A DNA stretch of 64,000 nt from VXOZ01 sp965220045 (GTDB lineage: Bacteria > Chloroflexota > UBA11872 > VXOZ01): NCBI GenBank assembly GCA_965220045.1, contig OZ244803.1, forward strand, positions 3,038,001-3,102,000. The letters run 5' to 3'. The position numbers were made by a program, and so were the translations under genes. Each line of letters starts with the position of its first letter. Position 1 is the first letter of the stretch. Shown piece after piece: positions 8,614-16,887 of the stretch. The notes beneath the pieces are model-generated. The model did no database searches and had not been told where the DNA came from. It saw nothing but the letters and a program-made list of their open reading frames with translations.

Positions 8614-9693
8614 ATGAGAGCGCATATTGCGGTTTTGCCCGGCGACGGGATTGGTGTGGAAGTGGTGGCCGTGGGCACGCGCGTGCTCCGGCACATCGCA
8701 GATTCATATGGGCACACGTTTAAGGTGTCTGAAGGCAGCATCGGCGGTATTGCCATCGACGCCACCGGCTCGCCCCTGCCGGACGCCTCGCTTGCCCTCT
8801 GCAAGCAGGCCGACGCCACCCTCGTGGGCGCGGTGGGCGGTCCCAAGTGGGACGTAGGCCCGCCGGAAGCGCGACCGGAATACGGCCTGCTGCAATTGCG
8901 CAAGGAATTGCGCGTCTACGCCAATCTGCGCCCCGTGAAGTTGTTTCCCACGCTGGTCGACTCGTCGCCGTTGAAGCGCGAGATCGTGGAAGGCACCGAC
9001 CTCCTGGTGCTGCGCGAACTCACCGGCGGGCTCTACTTTGGCCGGCCGCGCGGTCGTAGCACCAACAAGCAGGGCATTCGGGTCAAGGATACGCTGGCGT
9101 ACACGAGCGGCGAGATGGAGCGCATCATTCGCCTGGGGTTTGATCTGGCCCGCCTGCGCCGCAAGCAACTGGCCTCGGTGGACAAAGCGAACGTGCTGGC
9201 GAGCAGCGGCCTGTGGCGGGAGATCGCGGAACAGGTGGCCGCGGACTATCCCGACGTGACCGTGGAGCACATCCTGGTGGATGCCTGCGCCATGCACCTG
9301 ATCAACGAGCCGCGCCGGTTTGACGTGCTGGTGACCGAGAACATGTTTGGTGACATCCTTTCGGATGAAGCCTCCGTGCTTACGGGTAGCCTGGGCATGT
9401 TGCCGAGCGCCAGCCTGGGACGCGGACGCCGCGGCCTCTACGAGCCGGTGCACGGCACGGCGCCGGACATCGCCGGTCAGGACAAGGCAAATCCCCTGGC
9501 GGCCATCCTCTCCGTCGCCATGCTCTTACGCCATTCTCTGGGCCTGGAGAAAGAAGCGGCGGCGGTCGAAAGTGCCGTGGAGGACGTGCTGGCGGCGGGA
9601 CTCCGTACGCCGGACCTGGCGCGCGGCGCGGCCGGTGAACATGCGGTCGGCACGGAAGCAATGGGCGCGGCCGTGTTGGAGCGGATTGGATAG
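8614..9693 (+). CDS. leuB: 3-isopropylmalate dehydrogenase
   Basis: 359 residues with a GGAG site before ATG. It catalyses NAD-dependent oxidative decarboxylation of 3-isopropylmalate in leucine synthesis. Visible family blocks are LPGDGIGVEVV at the N-terminus, VGGPKWD, LRKELRVYANLRPVK, the substrate loop LRELTGGLYFGRPRG, DKANVLASSGLWRE, VDACAMHLI, NMFGDILSDEASVLTGSLGMLPSASLG and the NAD loop HGTAPDIAGQDKANP. No other leu genes adjoin it; a large repeat array follows. Confidence 0.96.
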   Translation: MRAHIAVLPGDGIGVEVVAVGTRVLRHIADSYGHTFKVSEGSIGGIAIDATGSPLPDASLALCKQADATLVGAVGGPKWDVGPPEARPEYGLLQLRKELRVYANLRPVKLFPTLVDSSPLKREIVEGTDLLVLRELTGGLYFGRPRGRSTNKQGIRVKDTLAYTSGEMERIIRLGFDLARLRRKQLASVDKANVLASSGLWREIAEQVAADYPDVTVEHILVDACAMHLINEPRRFDVLVTENMFGDILSDEASVLTGSLGMLPSASLGRGRRGLYEPVHGTAPDIAGQDKANPLAAILSVAMLLRHSLGLEKEAAAVESAVEDVLAAGLRTPDLARGAAGEHAVGTEAMGAAVLERIG

Positions 9694-9827
9694 AGTGACT
9701 GAACCGTTCGCTCACTTCTCTTGTCGATACGCTGTATCGAGTACGGGGCAAGCTTTGCGCAGTTCGACAAACTCCGTACAGGCCAATCGAAGGTCAAACG
9801 CGATGACAAGGGGCGCGGGTCTAACCC

Positions 9828-10525
9828 GTCACTCCGGCGAAAGCCGGAGTCCAGGGCACACGGTCAAGATGGATTCCCGTTTTCACGGGAATGACGGATC
9901 GAGAACGGCTTCTCGTGTAATCGCTAATTCCGTCACTCCGGCTTTCGCCGGAGTTCAGGGCACACGGACAAGATGGATTCCCGTTTCCACGGGAATGACG
10001 GATTAAGAACGGCTTTCCGTGTAGCGCGGGGGCTTGTCCCCCGCCTCCTGGATGCCTGCAACCGGTACGCACGACTGACGCAGGCAACCAATCTCCCCGT
10101 TCGCCCTGAGCCTGTCGAAGGGTGAACGGCTTGAACGTGCGACCGGTCCGTCCGTCTCTCCGGCGAAAGCCGGAGTCCAGGGCTCGCGGACAAGATGGAT
10201 TCCCGTTTTCACGGGAATGACGGATTGAAAAAGGCTTTCCGTGTAGCGCGGGGGCTTGTCCCCCGCCTCCTGGATGCCCGCAACAGGTGCGCACGACTGA
10301 CGCAGGCTACCATTTTCCCGTTCGCCCTGAGCCTGTCGAAGGGTGAACAGCACAAGGGGGCGAGGGGCCCATCCGTCTCTCCGGCGAAAGCCGGAGTCCA
10401 GGGCTCGCGGAGAAGATGGATTCCCGTTTTCACGGGAATGACGGATATAAGAACGGCTTTCCGTGTAGCGCGGGGGCTTGTCCCCCGCCTCCTGGATGCC
10501 TGCAACCGGTACGCACGATAGACTC
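9828..10525. repeat. 222-bp composite tandem array of A, B and C palindromes
   Basis: Units begin at about 9929, 10151 and 10372 (spacing 222 and 221). Each carries, in the same order and orientation, an A palindrome of the CCGGCGAAAGCCGG type, a second A-type hairpin CCCGTTT(T/C)CACGGG, a B palindrome (10021, 10243 and about 10465) and, in units 1 and 2, a C palindrome (about 10099-10130 and 10319-10348). A truncated unit with only the two A hairpins lies at 9828-9928. Because the period is constant, this is duplication of the whole block and not separate insertions. The gap 9694-10755 has no gene. Confidence 0.9.
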
Positions 10526-10640
10526 AGCCATTGTGGATTCCGCGCCCCGTGCGGAGGCGGGTCTTCTTGGGAATGACGGATCAACCGTTCCGTACCGCAT
10601 ACAAACGGCGTGCGGGCCGAGTAGACACAGGTTGCCGATT

Positions 10641-10668
10641 GTAGGGGCACGATATATCGTGCCCCTAC
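10641..10668. repeat. D-family perfect 28-bp palindrome
   Basis: GTAGGGGCACGATA followed by its exact complement forms a perfect 28-bp inverted repeat with no loop. The same sequence recurs at 11568, near-identically at 42286, and in changed form at 50898. There is no T-tract on either side, so it is not a standard intrinsic terminator. Confidence 0.9.
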
Positions 10669-10755
10669 AGGGACTCACAGGAATAGGCTCGTCGCCGGCG
10701 TAACGAATTGACGTCTGGCACATCTCGCTGTTATGGCGGAAAGGACTGGGGAACC

Positions 10756-11550
10756 ATGGATCTTGGCCTGAAAGGCAAAGTAGCCGTCGTTACCGGCGGC
10801 AGTCGCGGCATCGGTCGCGCCACCGCGCTCACGTTTGCGGCAGAGGGAGCGGACATTGCCATCTGCGCCCGCGGCAGCGAGACCTTGGCAGAGACTTTGG
10901 CGGAGATCCAGGCGATCGGCGTGAACGTCTATGGCAGGGCCGTGGACGTGACCAAGCGAAACGAGGTAGAGGCCTTCATCGACGCGAGCGCCGACACGCT
11001 GGGCGGCATTGACATCCTCATCAACAACGTCGGCGGCTCGGTGGGCAAGGGGCTGATGGACTCCACTGACGAAGAGTGGTTCGACACGTTTGACCTCAAC
11101 CTCTTCCACGCCGTGCGAACCTCCCGCGCGGCGGTGCCGCACATGCGCCAGCGGCGCAGCGGTTCTATCGTCATCATTTCGTCCATCTCAGGTTTGAAGC
11201 CTGCCCCGGGCAGCCAGTACGGCGCCGCCAAAGCGGCGGAGGTTTTTGTCAGCGGCGCGCTGGCCATGGAGCTTGGGCCGGACAACATTCGCGTGAATAC
11301 GGTCAGCCCCGGCTCGATCCTCTTTCCCGGTGGGGGCTGGGCGCAGCGTCAACACGACGACCCAGCAGGATTCGGCAAGTTTGCCGTAGAGGAGTATCCG
11401 CTCGGCCGGTTAGGCAAGGCAGAGGAAGTGGCGCGGGCGATTGTGTTCGTGGCGTCGCCTGCCGGCAGTTGGGTCAACGGGACGAATATCTCGGTGGACG
11501 GCGCCCAACAGCAACCCGGCATGTTCGAAAAAGGCCCGGTGTGGCGGTAA
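10756..11550 (+). CDS. SDR-family oxidoreductase (FabG-like)
   Basis: 264 residues from the ATG at 10756, preceded by GGAAAGGACTGGGG. This is a classical short-chain dehydrogenase: cofactor loop TGGSRGIG at residues 13-20, NNVGG in place of the usual NNAG, active-site Ser in IISSISG, and Tyr155 and Lys159 in QYGAAKAAE. PGSILFPGGGW and the C-terminal WVNGTNISVDGAQ are typical of the FabG-like branch. Absence of a basic residue after the second strand leaves the NAD/NADP preference open. The substrate is unknown. Confidence 0.9.
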   Translation: MDLGLKGKVAVVTGGSRGIGRATALTFAAEGADIAICARGSETLAETLAEIQAIGVNVYGRAVDVTKRNEVEAFIDASADTLGGIDILINNVGGSVGKGLMDSTDEEWFDTFDLNLFHAVRTSRAAVPHMRQRRSGSIVIISSISGLKPAPGSQYGAAKAAEVFVSGALAMELGPDNIRVNTVSPGSILFPGGGWAQRQHDDPAGFGKFAVEEYPLGRLGKAEEVARAIVFVASPAGSWVNGTNISVDGAQQQPGMFEKGPVWR

Positions 11551-11834
11551 GAGCCCTCCCAATCGTCGTAGGGGCACGATATATCGTGCCCCTACCAGCG
11601 GGGCCTGGAGCCTCACTCTGTCCGTCATTCCCGCGCACGCGGGAATCCATCTACTCTGTGTCCCGTTGGTCTCCCGCCACCAGACGCAGGTTGCAAACCT
11701 GCGCTACAAGGGAGATAGAAGCACGCAGGTTGCAAACCTGCGCTACCGGGGTCATAGGTGCACGCAGGTTGCAAACCTGCGCTACCGGAAGATAGAAGTG
11801 CCCCACAAGCGGCGAGCTGAACGCCAACCCACCC
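11551..11834. repeat. Repeat cluster D, A and triple E between convergent genes
   Basis: The gap between the convergent SDR and aroQ genes contains a perfect D palindrome at 11568-11595 (18 nt past the SDR stop), an A palindrome at about 11622-11652, and three E palindromes (CGCAGGTTGCAAACCTGCG) starting at 11684, 11723 and 11762. The E copies have an exact 39-bp period, so each spacer was duplicated together with its palindrome. No gene is seen. Confidence 0.9.
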
Positions 11835-12305
11835 TCAAACCTCGGGCTGCACCTCATTTATCAGCCCTACGAGGCCGTAGAGCGCCACGATGTAGCCGTA
11901 CCAGCCGAAGCCCTGCACCACGCCGCGCGCCGCCGCGGAGATGATGGAGTGGCCGCGCCAGGCCTCCCGCGCGTACAGGTTGGAAAGATGCACCTCAATC
12001 ACGGGAAACGGCATGGCCTTCAGGGCGTCGAAAAGCGAGGGGCTGTACTGGGTGAGCCCGGCCGGGTTCAGCAGCGCGCCCTGGGCGTTGTCGATGTTCT
12101 CGTGCAGGAAGTCGAGCAGCGCGCCCTCGTGGTTAGACTGAAAGCAGATGCAGTCGAACCCGAGCCTTTCGGCCTCTTTCGTCACCTGTTCGTGTATCTG
12201 TTTCAGCGTCACCGTGCCGTAGATCTCCGGCTGGCGGCGGCCGAAGAGGTTGAGGTTTGGCCCCCCAACCACCAGGATGCGTTTCGGCGGACCTTCTTGT
12301 GCCAT
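11835..12305 (-). CDS. aroQ: Type II 3-dehydroquinate dehydratase
   Basis: 156 residues from ATG at 12305 (GGAG upstream); a longer reading to 12359 has no such support. It converts 3-dehydroquinate to 3-dehydroshikimate in the shikimate pathway. Motifs are GGPNLNLFGRRQPEIYG with catalytic Tyr29 and loop Arg23/24, FQSNHEGALLDFLHE, NPAGLTQYSPSL, and EVHLSNLYAREAWRGHS with His106 and Arg113. These catalytic residues are all present. It reads away from repeat-filled DNA and sits 132 nt downstream of moaE on the same strand, probably by chance. Confidence 0.96.
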   Translation of the reverse strand: MAQEGPPKRILVVGGPNLNLFGRRQPEIYGTVTLKQIHEQVTKEAERLGFDCICFQSNHEGALLDFLHENIDNAQGALLNPAGLTQYSPSLFDALKAMPFPVIEVHLSNLYAREAWRGHSIISAAARGVVQGFGWYGYIVALYGLVGLINEVQPEV

Positions 12306-12437
12306 GTATCTGCTCCGTTCTTGGCTTGGGATATCTCCAGTGGCGGTTCCATAGAACACCGAGTCAATGTCGGCTGTGGACCTGAAATCTGCTGCCCGTA
12401 GGCAAGTAGCCGCGCCTGCCCGTATCGCCGCGCGGGA

Positions 12438-12935
12438 CTAGGCAGTGTCACCACCATTGCCGTCAGCGGCGGGCGAAACGCCTTCCACCCACACCTCGCC
12501 GTCGGCGTAGGCTTCTTTCTTCCAGATGGGCACGGTCTCCTTGAGGCGGTTGATCGCAAATTCGCAGGCCTCGAAGGACTCCTTACGGTGAGGCGTTGCC
12601 ACCGCAATCGCCACCGAGACCTCGCCGATCTCCAGCTTGCCGATGCGGTGCAGCATGGCCACCTGGCATTCCGGCCATTGGGTATAGACTTCCACGGCAA
12701 TCTTGCGCATCTCGGCCTCCGCCATCTCCGGGTAGGCCTCGTAGCTGAGGCCGGTGACGTGCTTGCCCCGCGCGTGGTTGCGCACGGTGCCGGAGAACGT
12801 CGCCACCGCGCCGTACGCGTCCGTGAGTACGTGGGGGATCAGTTCGTCAGCCGTGATCGGACGCTCGAGAATCCGGAAGTGCCCGGTCTCGACCTTCTCG
12901 GCTGCAGTCGCGACCGTTGCCTTTACCATGGACAT
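12438..12935 (-). CDS. moaE: Molybdopterin synthase large subunit MoaE
   Basis: 165 residues. MoaE binds two MoaD chains and inserts sulfur into precursor Z to make molybdopterin. Family blocks are GAVATFSGTVRNHARGKHVTGLSYEAYPEMAE, VAMLHRIGKLEIGEVSVAIAVATPHRKESFEACEFAINRLKETVPIWKKEAYADGEVW; the lysines in PIWKKE are the active-site residues. It follows moaD by 36 nt in one operon. The molybdenum oxidoreductase at 51044 in this window is a plausible consumer of the cofactor. Confidence 0.96.
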   Translation of the reverse strand: MSMVKATVATAAEKVETGHFRILERPITADELIPHVLTDAYGAVATFSGTVRNHARGKHVTGLSYEAYPEMAEAEMRKIAVEVYTQWPECQVAMLHRIGKLEIGEVSVAIAVATPHRKESFEACEFAINRLKETVPIWKKEAYADGEVWVEGVSPAADGNGGDTA

Positions 12936-12971
12936 TGATTCACTGCTCCGTGTTGTTGGGTCTTCAAGAGA

Positions 12972-13247
12972 CTATGCATCGACTAGCGGGCTGCCGCCGC
13001 TCACCGGCGGAATGAAGGCTACTTCGTCGCCGGCGTGGAGCACCGTATCCGCTGACGCATAGGCGCGGTTTACCGAAAACGACACCGCCGCTCTTGCGCC
13101 TGCCAGTCCCGGATTCTCGGCAATGAGCCGGTCGAGCACCTGCCCAACGGTCGTGCCGGCGGGAATCTCTTGCGTGAGGGTGCTGCTGCCCAGGGTCTCG
13201 CGAAACATGGCAAAGAGCCGTAGGGTAACGGTTACGGTCTCTGCCAT
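12972..13247 (-). CDS. moaD: Molybdopterin synthase sulfur carrier MoaD with C-terminal tail
   Basis: 91 residues with a ubiquitin-like fold: VTVTLRLFAMFRETLG at the start, PAGTTVGQVLDRLI in the middle and EVAFIPPVSGG at the end. The terminal Gly-Gly is the site that MoeB adenylates and sulfurates. Here Gly84-Gly85 is followed by six extra residues (SPLVDA) before the TAG stop, so the carrier would need trimming before use. AGGAGAGG lies upstream of ATG 13247. It is first in the moaD-moaE operon. Confidence 0.92.
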   Translation of the reverse strand: MAETVTVTLRLFAMFRETLGSSTLTQEIPAGTTVGQVLDRLIAENPGLAGARAAVSFSVNRAYASADTVLHAGDEVAFIPPVSGGSPLVDA

Positions 13248-13283
13248 GGCGTGCCATCCTCTCCTGCCGGTTCTTGCACCCAG

Positions 13284-13289
13284 TATACC
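13284..13289 (-). promoter_or_regulatory. Possible extended -10 box for moaD-moaE
   Basis: On the minus strand the sequence reads TGGTATACT, an extended -10 form, about 30 nt before the moaD ribosome site. No convincing -35 box stands at the right distance, which fits an extended -10 promoter but leaves the call weak. Confidence 0.35.
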
Positions 13290-13373
13290 AAAGCCGTTTG
13301 CAATCGCCGGACTTTACAAAGCTTGACAGACACACAATCCCCCACGATACTACGCGGAAAGGAGGATGCCGCG

Positions 13374-14195
13374 ATGGCAGACCAAGCGGCCCCGGCCCAA
13401 CCGGTCCTGAGCGACGAGCAGATTGCGGCGTACTATGAGCAGGGCTATCTCGTGCTCCCCAACGTGCTTTCCGCTGATGAGCTGGCGAGTCTGCGCGCAG
13501 CCGCCGCTGCGCTGGACGAGGAGCGGCTCCAGCGGGGCGGCGCGGAACGCACGGTTGCCATTCACGACGTGATCTTCCTGCAGGAAGCCTTCATGGAAGC
13601 CGCGCATCATCCGGCGCTCATCGGCGCATCCGTGCAGCTTATCGGCGAGAACCTGCATCTGATCCAGGCGCGGGTCCACTGGAAGCCCATCGCCAAAGGC
13701 GAAGGCGCCGTGGCTTGGCACCAGGACTATCCCTTTCACCCTTTGACCAATTACGACGTGCTCGCGGTAACCTTCTTGCTCGACGACACGACGGTGCAAA
13801 ACGGCGCGTTGCAAGCCATCCCCGGCAGCCACAAGCGAGGCCCTGTTAGCCACCATGATGCGGACGGCATATTCGTGAGCCGCTGCACCAACGCTGACGA
13901 CTACGCCGCCGACGTCGCTCGCGGCAACCTGTTCGACCTGGAAGGACCCGCCGGCAGCATGACGATTCACCACGGCAACCTGCTGCACTACACGCATCCC
14001 AACAACAGCGATACCCCGCGGCGGGCGCTGGTGTACCAGATCGCCGCCGGCGACGCGGCCCTGCTCGGCGGCAACTTCTTCAAGGTCTGGCCGGTCTATT
14101 TGCATGGCAGCGATCCTTTGGTTGCCCGCTTTGAAGACGGCAGTATCCAGCGTTTGCCCCAGCCCTTTCGCAACCTGGGAGGACTGGACTCGTAG
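13374..14195 (+). CDS. Phytanoyl-CoA dioxygenase (PhyH) family protein
   Basis: 273 residues from ATG 13374, with AAAGGAGG 8 nt upstream. This is a non-haem Fe(II)/2-oxoglutarate oxygenase fold. The facial triad is probably His116 and Asp118 in AWHQDYPFH, with His205 in LLHYTHPN. Arg216 (TPRRAL) would hold 2-oxoglutarate. AIPGSHKRGP is the family signature between them. The substrate is unknown; such genes are often amplified in sponge- and ocean-associated Chloroflexota. It is divergent from moaD. Confidence 0.9.
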   Translation: MADQAAPAQPVLSDEQIAAYYEQGYLVLPNVLSADELASLRAAAAALDEERLQRGGAERTVAIHDVIFLQEAFMEAAHHPALIGASVQLIGENLHLIQARVHWKPIAKGEGAVAWHQDYPFHPLTNYDVLAVTFLLDDTTVQNGALQAIPGSHKRGPVSHHDADGIFVSRCTNADDYAADVARGNLFDLEGPAGSMTIHHGNLLHYTHPNNSDTPRRALVYQIAAGDAALLGGNFFKVWPVYLHGSDPLVARFEDGSIQRLPQPFRNLGGLDS

Positions 14196-14249
14196 ATCGG
14201 TGCCTGGTCGTTGACTTTAACGGAAACTGCGCCCTATGATTAAGGCGCA

Positions 14250-14365
14250 AGCAATATCGTTGCGCGGCGCGAGCAGAATCTGTTGTGCGACGCAGTCACG
14301 AGTGTCGCGCGGCGCGAGCAAAAACGTTGCGTGGCGGGGGCACGAGTGTCGCGCGGCGCTAACCG
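14250..14365. repeat. 44-45 bp imperfect tandem repeat upstream of the MerR gene
   Basis: The core GCGCGGCGCGAGCA occurs at about 14262-14275 and 14307-14320. The longer block CACGAGTGTCGCGCGGCG occurs at 14297 and again at 14341. That gives roughly two and a half units at a 44-45 bp spacing, ending about 40 nt before the regulator's start. A regulatory role is possible but unsupported. Confidence 0.55.
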
Positions 14366-14408
14366 AGATGGTGCGATCGTTCATTGGGGGAACCGCTAAG
14401 GATTGACT

Positions 14409-14876
14409 ATGTCTGCGGAACGCTATCTTCAGATAGGTGAGGTAGCGGAGCAACTGGGACTCACACCGCGCACGCTCCGGTACTACGAGGAAATTGGCTT
14501 GCTCGATCCACCTTCCCGCATGGAAGGGGGCTTCCGGCTATACTCGGACACGGATATCGACCGGCTTGAGAATATTGTGCAACTCAAGCGGTTGTTGGGC
14601 TTTTCGCTGCGTGAAATCAAGCAGGTGGTGGAGGCGATGGAGTCGCTCAAGCTATTGCGGCAGGAGAGTAAGCAGGCGTCCGACCTGGAAACCAAGCGCG
14701 ATTCGCTGCGCAAGGGGTTGGACATCCTGGAGCAGCAGGTAGACGTGTTGGACGGCCGCATGCGCCAGGTGGCCGAATTGCGCGACCAGTTCAACCAACG
14801 GTCTCTCCGCGTGCGGGAGCGGCTAGAGCAAATCGAAGCCGAACTCCATGCCGTTGTGGTGGAGACTTCCTCGTAG
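14409..14876 (+). CDS. MerR-family transcriptional regulator
   Basis: 155 residues from ATG 14409 (AAGGA 6 nt upstream; a TTG two codons earlier is less likely). The winged helix-turn-helix is complete: YLQIGEVAEQLGLTPRTLRYYEEIGLLDPPSRMEGGFRLYSDTDIDRLENIVQLKRLLGFSLREIKQVVE. A long coiled coil (about residues 75-145) would form the antiparallel dimer. There is no effector domain beyond the coil and no cysteine cluster, so a metal ligand is unlikely and the signal is unknown. It is monocistronic. Confidence 0.9.
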   Translation: MSAERYLQIGEVAEQLGLTPRTLRYYEEIGLLDPPSRMEGGFRLYSDTDIDRLENIVQLKRLLGFSLREIKQVVEAMESLKLLRQESKQASDLETKRDSLRKGLDILEQQVDVLDGRMRQVAELRDQFNQRSLRVRERLEQIEAELHAVVVETSS

Positions 14877-15558
14877 AGCCCATCCGGGCCCTCACTTCCG
14901 GACGCGCCCGGAAGCTCTCATCGTCTTTCATGCCACCTGCTGGCAGGGCCGGCTATGATTGTTCGGGGTACCTCTTCGTTCCGTCATTTGTATGTTAAAC
15001 ATGGCGGACAAATGCGCGAATGTAACAGGGTAACGTGAGGGGCGCATTATCCGTCATTCCCGCGAAAGCTCGCCCCGTGCCGGGGCGCGGAATCCATCTT
15101 CATCGTGCGAGGTTTAGCGTGTGCGGAGCGGGGGACAAGCCCCCGCGCTACAGGGAATGCTTCGCAACCGGGATGTGTGCCTCCCAAACCGTCATTCCGG
15201 CGCAAAGCCTGCCCCGTACCACGATACGGGGCCGGAATCCAGTGACTATGCGATGCGCGATCTCAGCAGGCCACGGATAGTCGTTCTGCCTGGGTTTTAC
15301 GCACTAATCAGATGCTCTCTGCCTCTCCCGCAGAAACCGCGCCGCTCCGGCCCGTGCTAGTCCGTTCACGCGCAAACGAAATCGTGGTCTCGCGGCGTGT
15401 GCGTGCTCTTTTGAGGTGTTACCAAGAGCCTCCTCCAGTGCTTGAAGGATCGTGCAGGCGCGAACGCCCGGGGAGGGTCCATCTCGCTTGTGGGAGACGA
15501 CGAGGCGAGAATACGTACGGTTAGGCGGGCCATATACCGCGCCTAAAGGATGCTTCGC
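14877..15558. other. Intergenic region with nested A palindromes and one B
   Basis: No gene is seen in 682 bases. Two A elements at about 15051-15100 and 15189-15240 each contain a second hairpin in their loop (CGCCCCGTGCCGGGGCG, and CCCCGTACC...GATACGGGG). A B palindrome lies at 15127-15151. The stretch 15300-15540 is unremarkable, and reading frames there on both strands look like shadows. Confidence 0.6.
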
Positions 15559-16603
15559 ATGCCGATAGAGAAACAGACGACAATGACGCCGGAGTCTTTT
15601 CGCCAAACCCTTGACGCCTTGCCGCGGGCGCAATTGGCCTATCTCCCCACGCCGCTTGACTTCTGCCCGCGTCTCACGGCACACCTCGGCGGTCCCGAAA
15701 TCTCCATCAAACGCGACGACCTCACCGGCCTGGCCCTGGGTGGCAACAAGACCCGCAATCTTGAGTTCCTCTTTGGCGAAGCGCTGGCTTTGGGCGCGGA
15801 CTGCATCATTACCGGCGCGTATCCGCAATCGAACCAGTGCCGGCAGACCGCGGCGGCCGCGGCGAAACTGGGCCTGAAGTGCTACCTGGTGCTGGGAGCG
15901 CTCAGGCACCGGGCGGAGATGCAGGGCAATTTACTCCTCGATCACCTCTTCGGCGCGCACGTGGAGATTGCGCCGGACGCCGACGACGTTGGCGTGCAGA
16001 GCATCATCGACGAACGCGTGGCAGGCACTCGAGGCTCAAGGCAGGCGGCCTTTCCGTTTCACGAATAAGTACCCCGAACTGGCGGTCAAGTCAGTGGCCG
16101 GCTACCTGAGCGGCATGCTGGAATTGCACGAGCAATTGCAGGACCTTCCGGAGATGCCGACAACCATCGTCGTGACCTCCGGTTCCGGCTCCACCCACAC
16201 CGGCATTGCCGCCGCGGTCAAGGCGCTGGGGCTGCCGTATCACGTCACCGGCATTTCAATTCGTCCGCAGAATCCGCCGCAGCGCGAACGCATCGCGACT
16301 CTCTCCCAAAACGCGGCGGCCCACTATGGCATCCCCTGCGCTCTGACTCCTCAAGAAGTCGACGTGCGCGAGGAGTACTATGGCGACGGACACGGCGTCA
16401 CCACCGCCGCGGGCCGCGAAGCCGTGCACACCGTCGCCCGCACCGAGGGCATCCTGCTCGACCTGACGTACACCGGCAAGGCCATGTCCGGCCTCATCGA
16501 CCTGGTACGCAAGGGCACGTTCAAACAGGGCGAACGCGTCGTTTTCGTGCACACCGGCGGCATTCCGTCAGTGTTCGCCCACGCTGATGAGGCGCTGGCG
16601 TAG
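15559..16603 (+). pseudogene. D-cysteine desulfhydrase / ACC deaminase-like PLP enzyme, frameshifted
   Basis: The start ATG 15559 has AAAGGA upstream. Frame 1 gives ALPRAQLAYLPTPLDFCPRL, the PLP-lysine motif LALGGNKTRNLEFL and TGAYPQSNQCRQTAAAAAKLGL up to IIDERVA. It then leaves frame. The rest of the fold (VVTSGSGSTHTGIAAAVKALGL, GILLDLTYTGKAMSGLIDL, FVHTGGIPSVFA) continues in frame 2. Removing one G at 16024/16025 restores DERVAALEAQGRRPF and a product of about 347 residues, normal for this family of fold-type II enzymes. The usual Pro-Gly-Gly-rich segment after RRPF is also absent. Either a recent pseudogene or a sequencing error is possible. Confidence 0.8.
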
Positions 16604-16887
16604 CATCGAACCGCAAAGCCTGCACCGTGCGGAAGTTCGTGGTTCGGCATGTCGTGGGTACCATTCCCTCGTTACCCACACGCGCCCCTGCTATGGGAAA
16701 GCCGGTGTCGGCAGGAGGCATGGTAAGATACCTTGCGCAAGGCATGGCGCACAGCCATCTCCATCGTTGGTTGTCAGCGGGATTCGGCCCCATGGAACCT
16801 GCGCAAGGAATGCGTGCATTGACCAATCTTTGATCTCTCGACGCATACGCGGCATTTGCGGCAAATTTGGAAAGAGGAAACAAATCC

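Noticed and set aside
9828..10525. Possible CRISPR array
   Set aside because: The repeats are 222 bp with internal palindromes, the units have no unique spacers, and no cas gene is near.
9794..10650. Several long frames on both strands through the 222-bp array
   Set aside because: They are repetitive translations of A, B and C palindromes. The same peptide strings appear in other repeat gaps, which identifies them as non-coding.
16604..16887. tRNA or riboswitch between the frameshifted gene and the aminotransferase gene
   Set aside because: Only short local palindromes (TTGCGCAAGG) are present and no cloverleaf or known aptamer core can be drawn.
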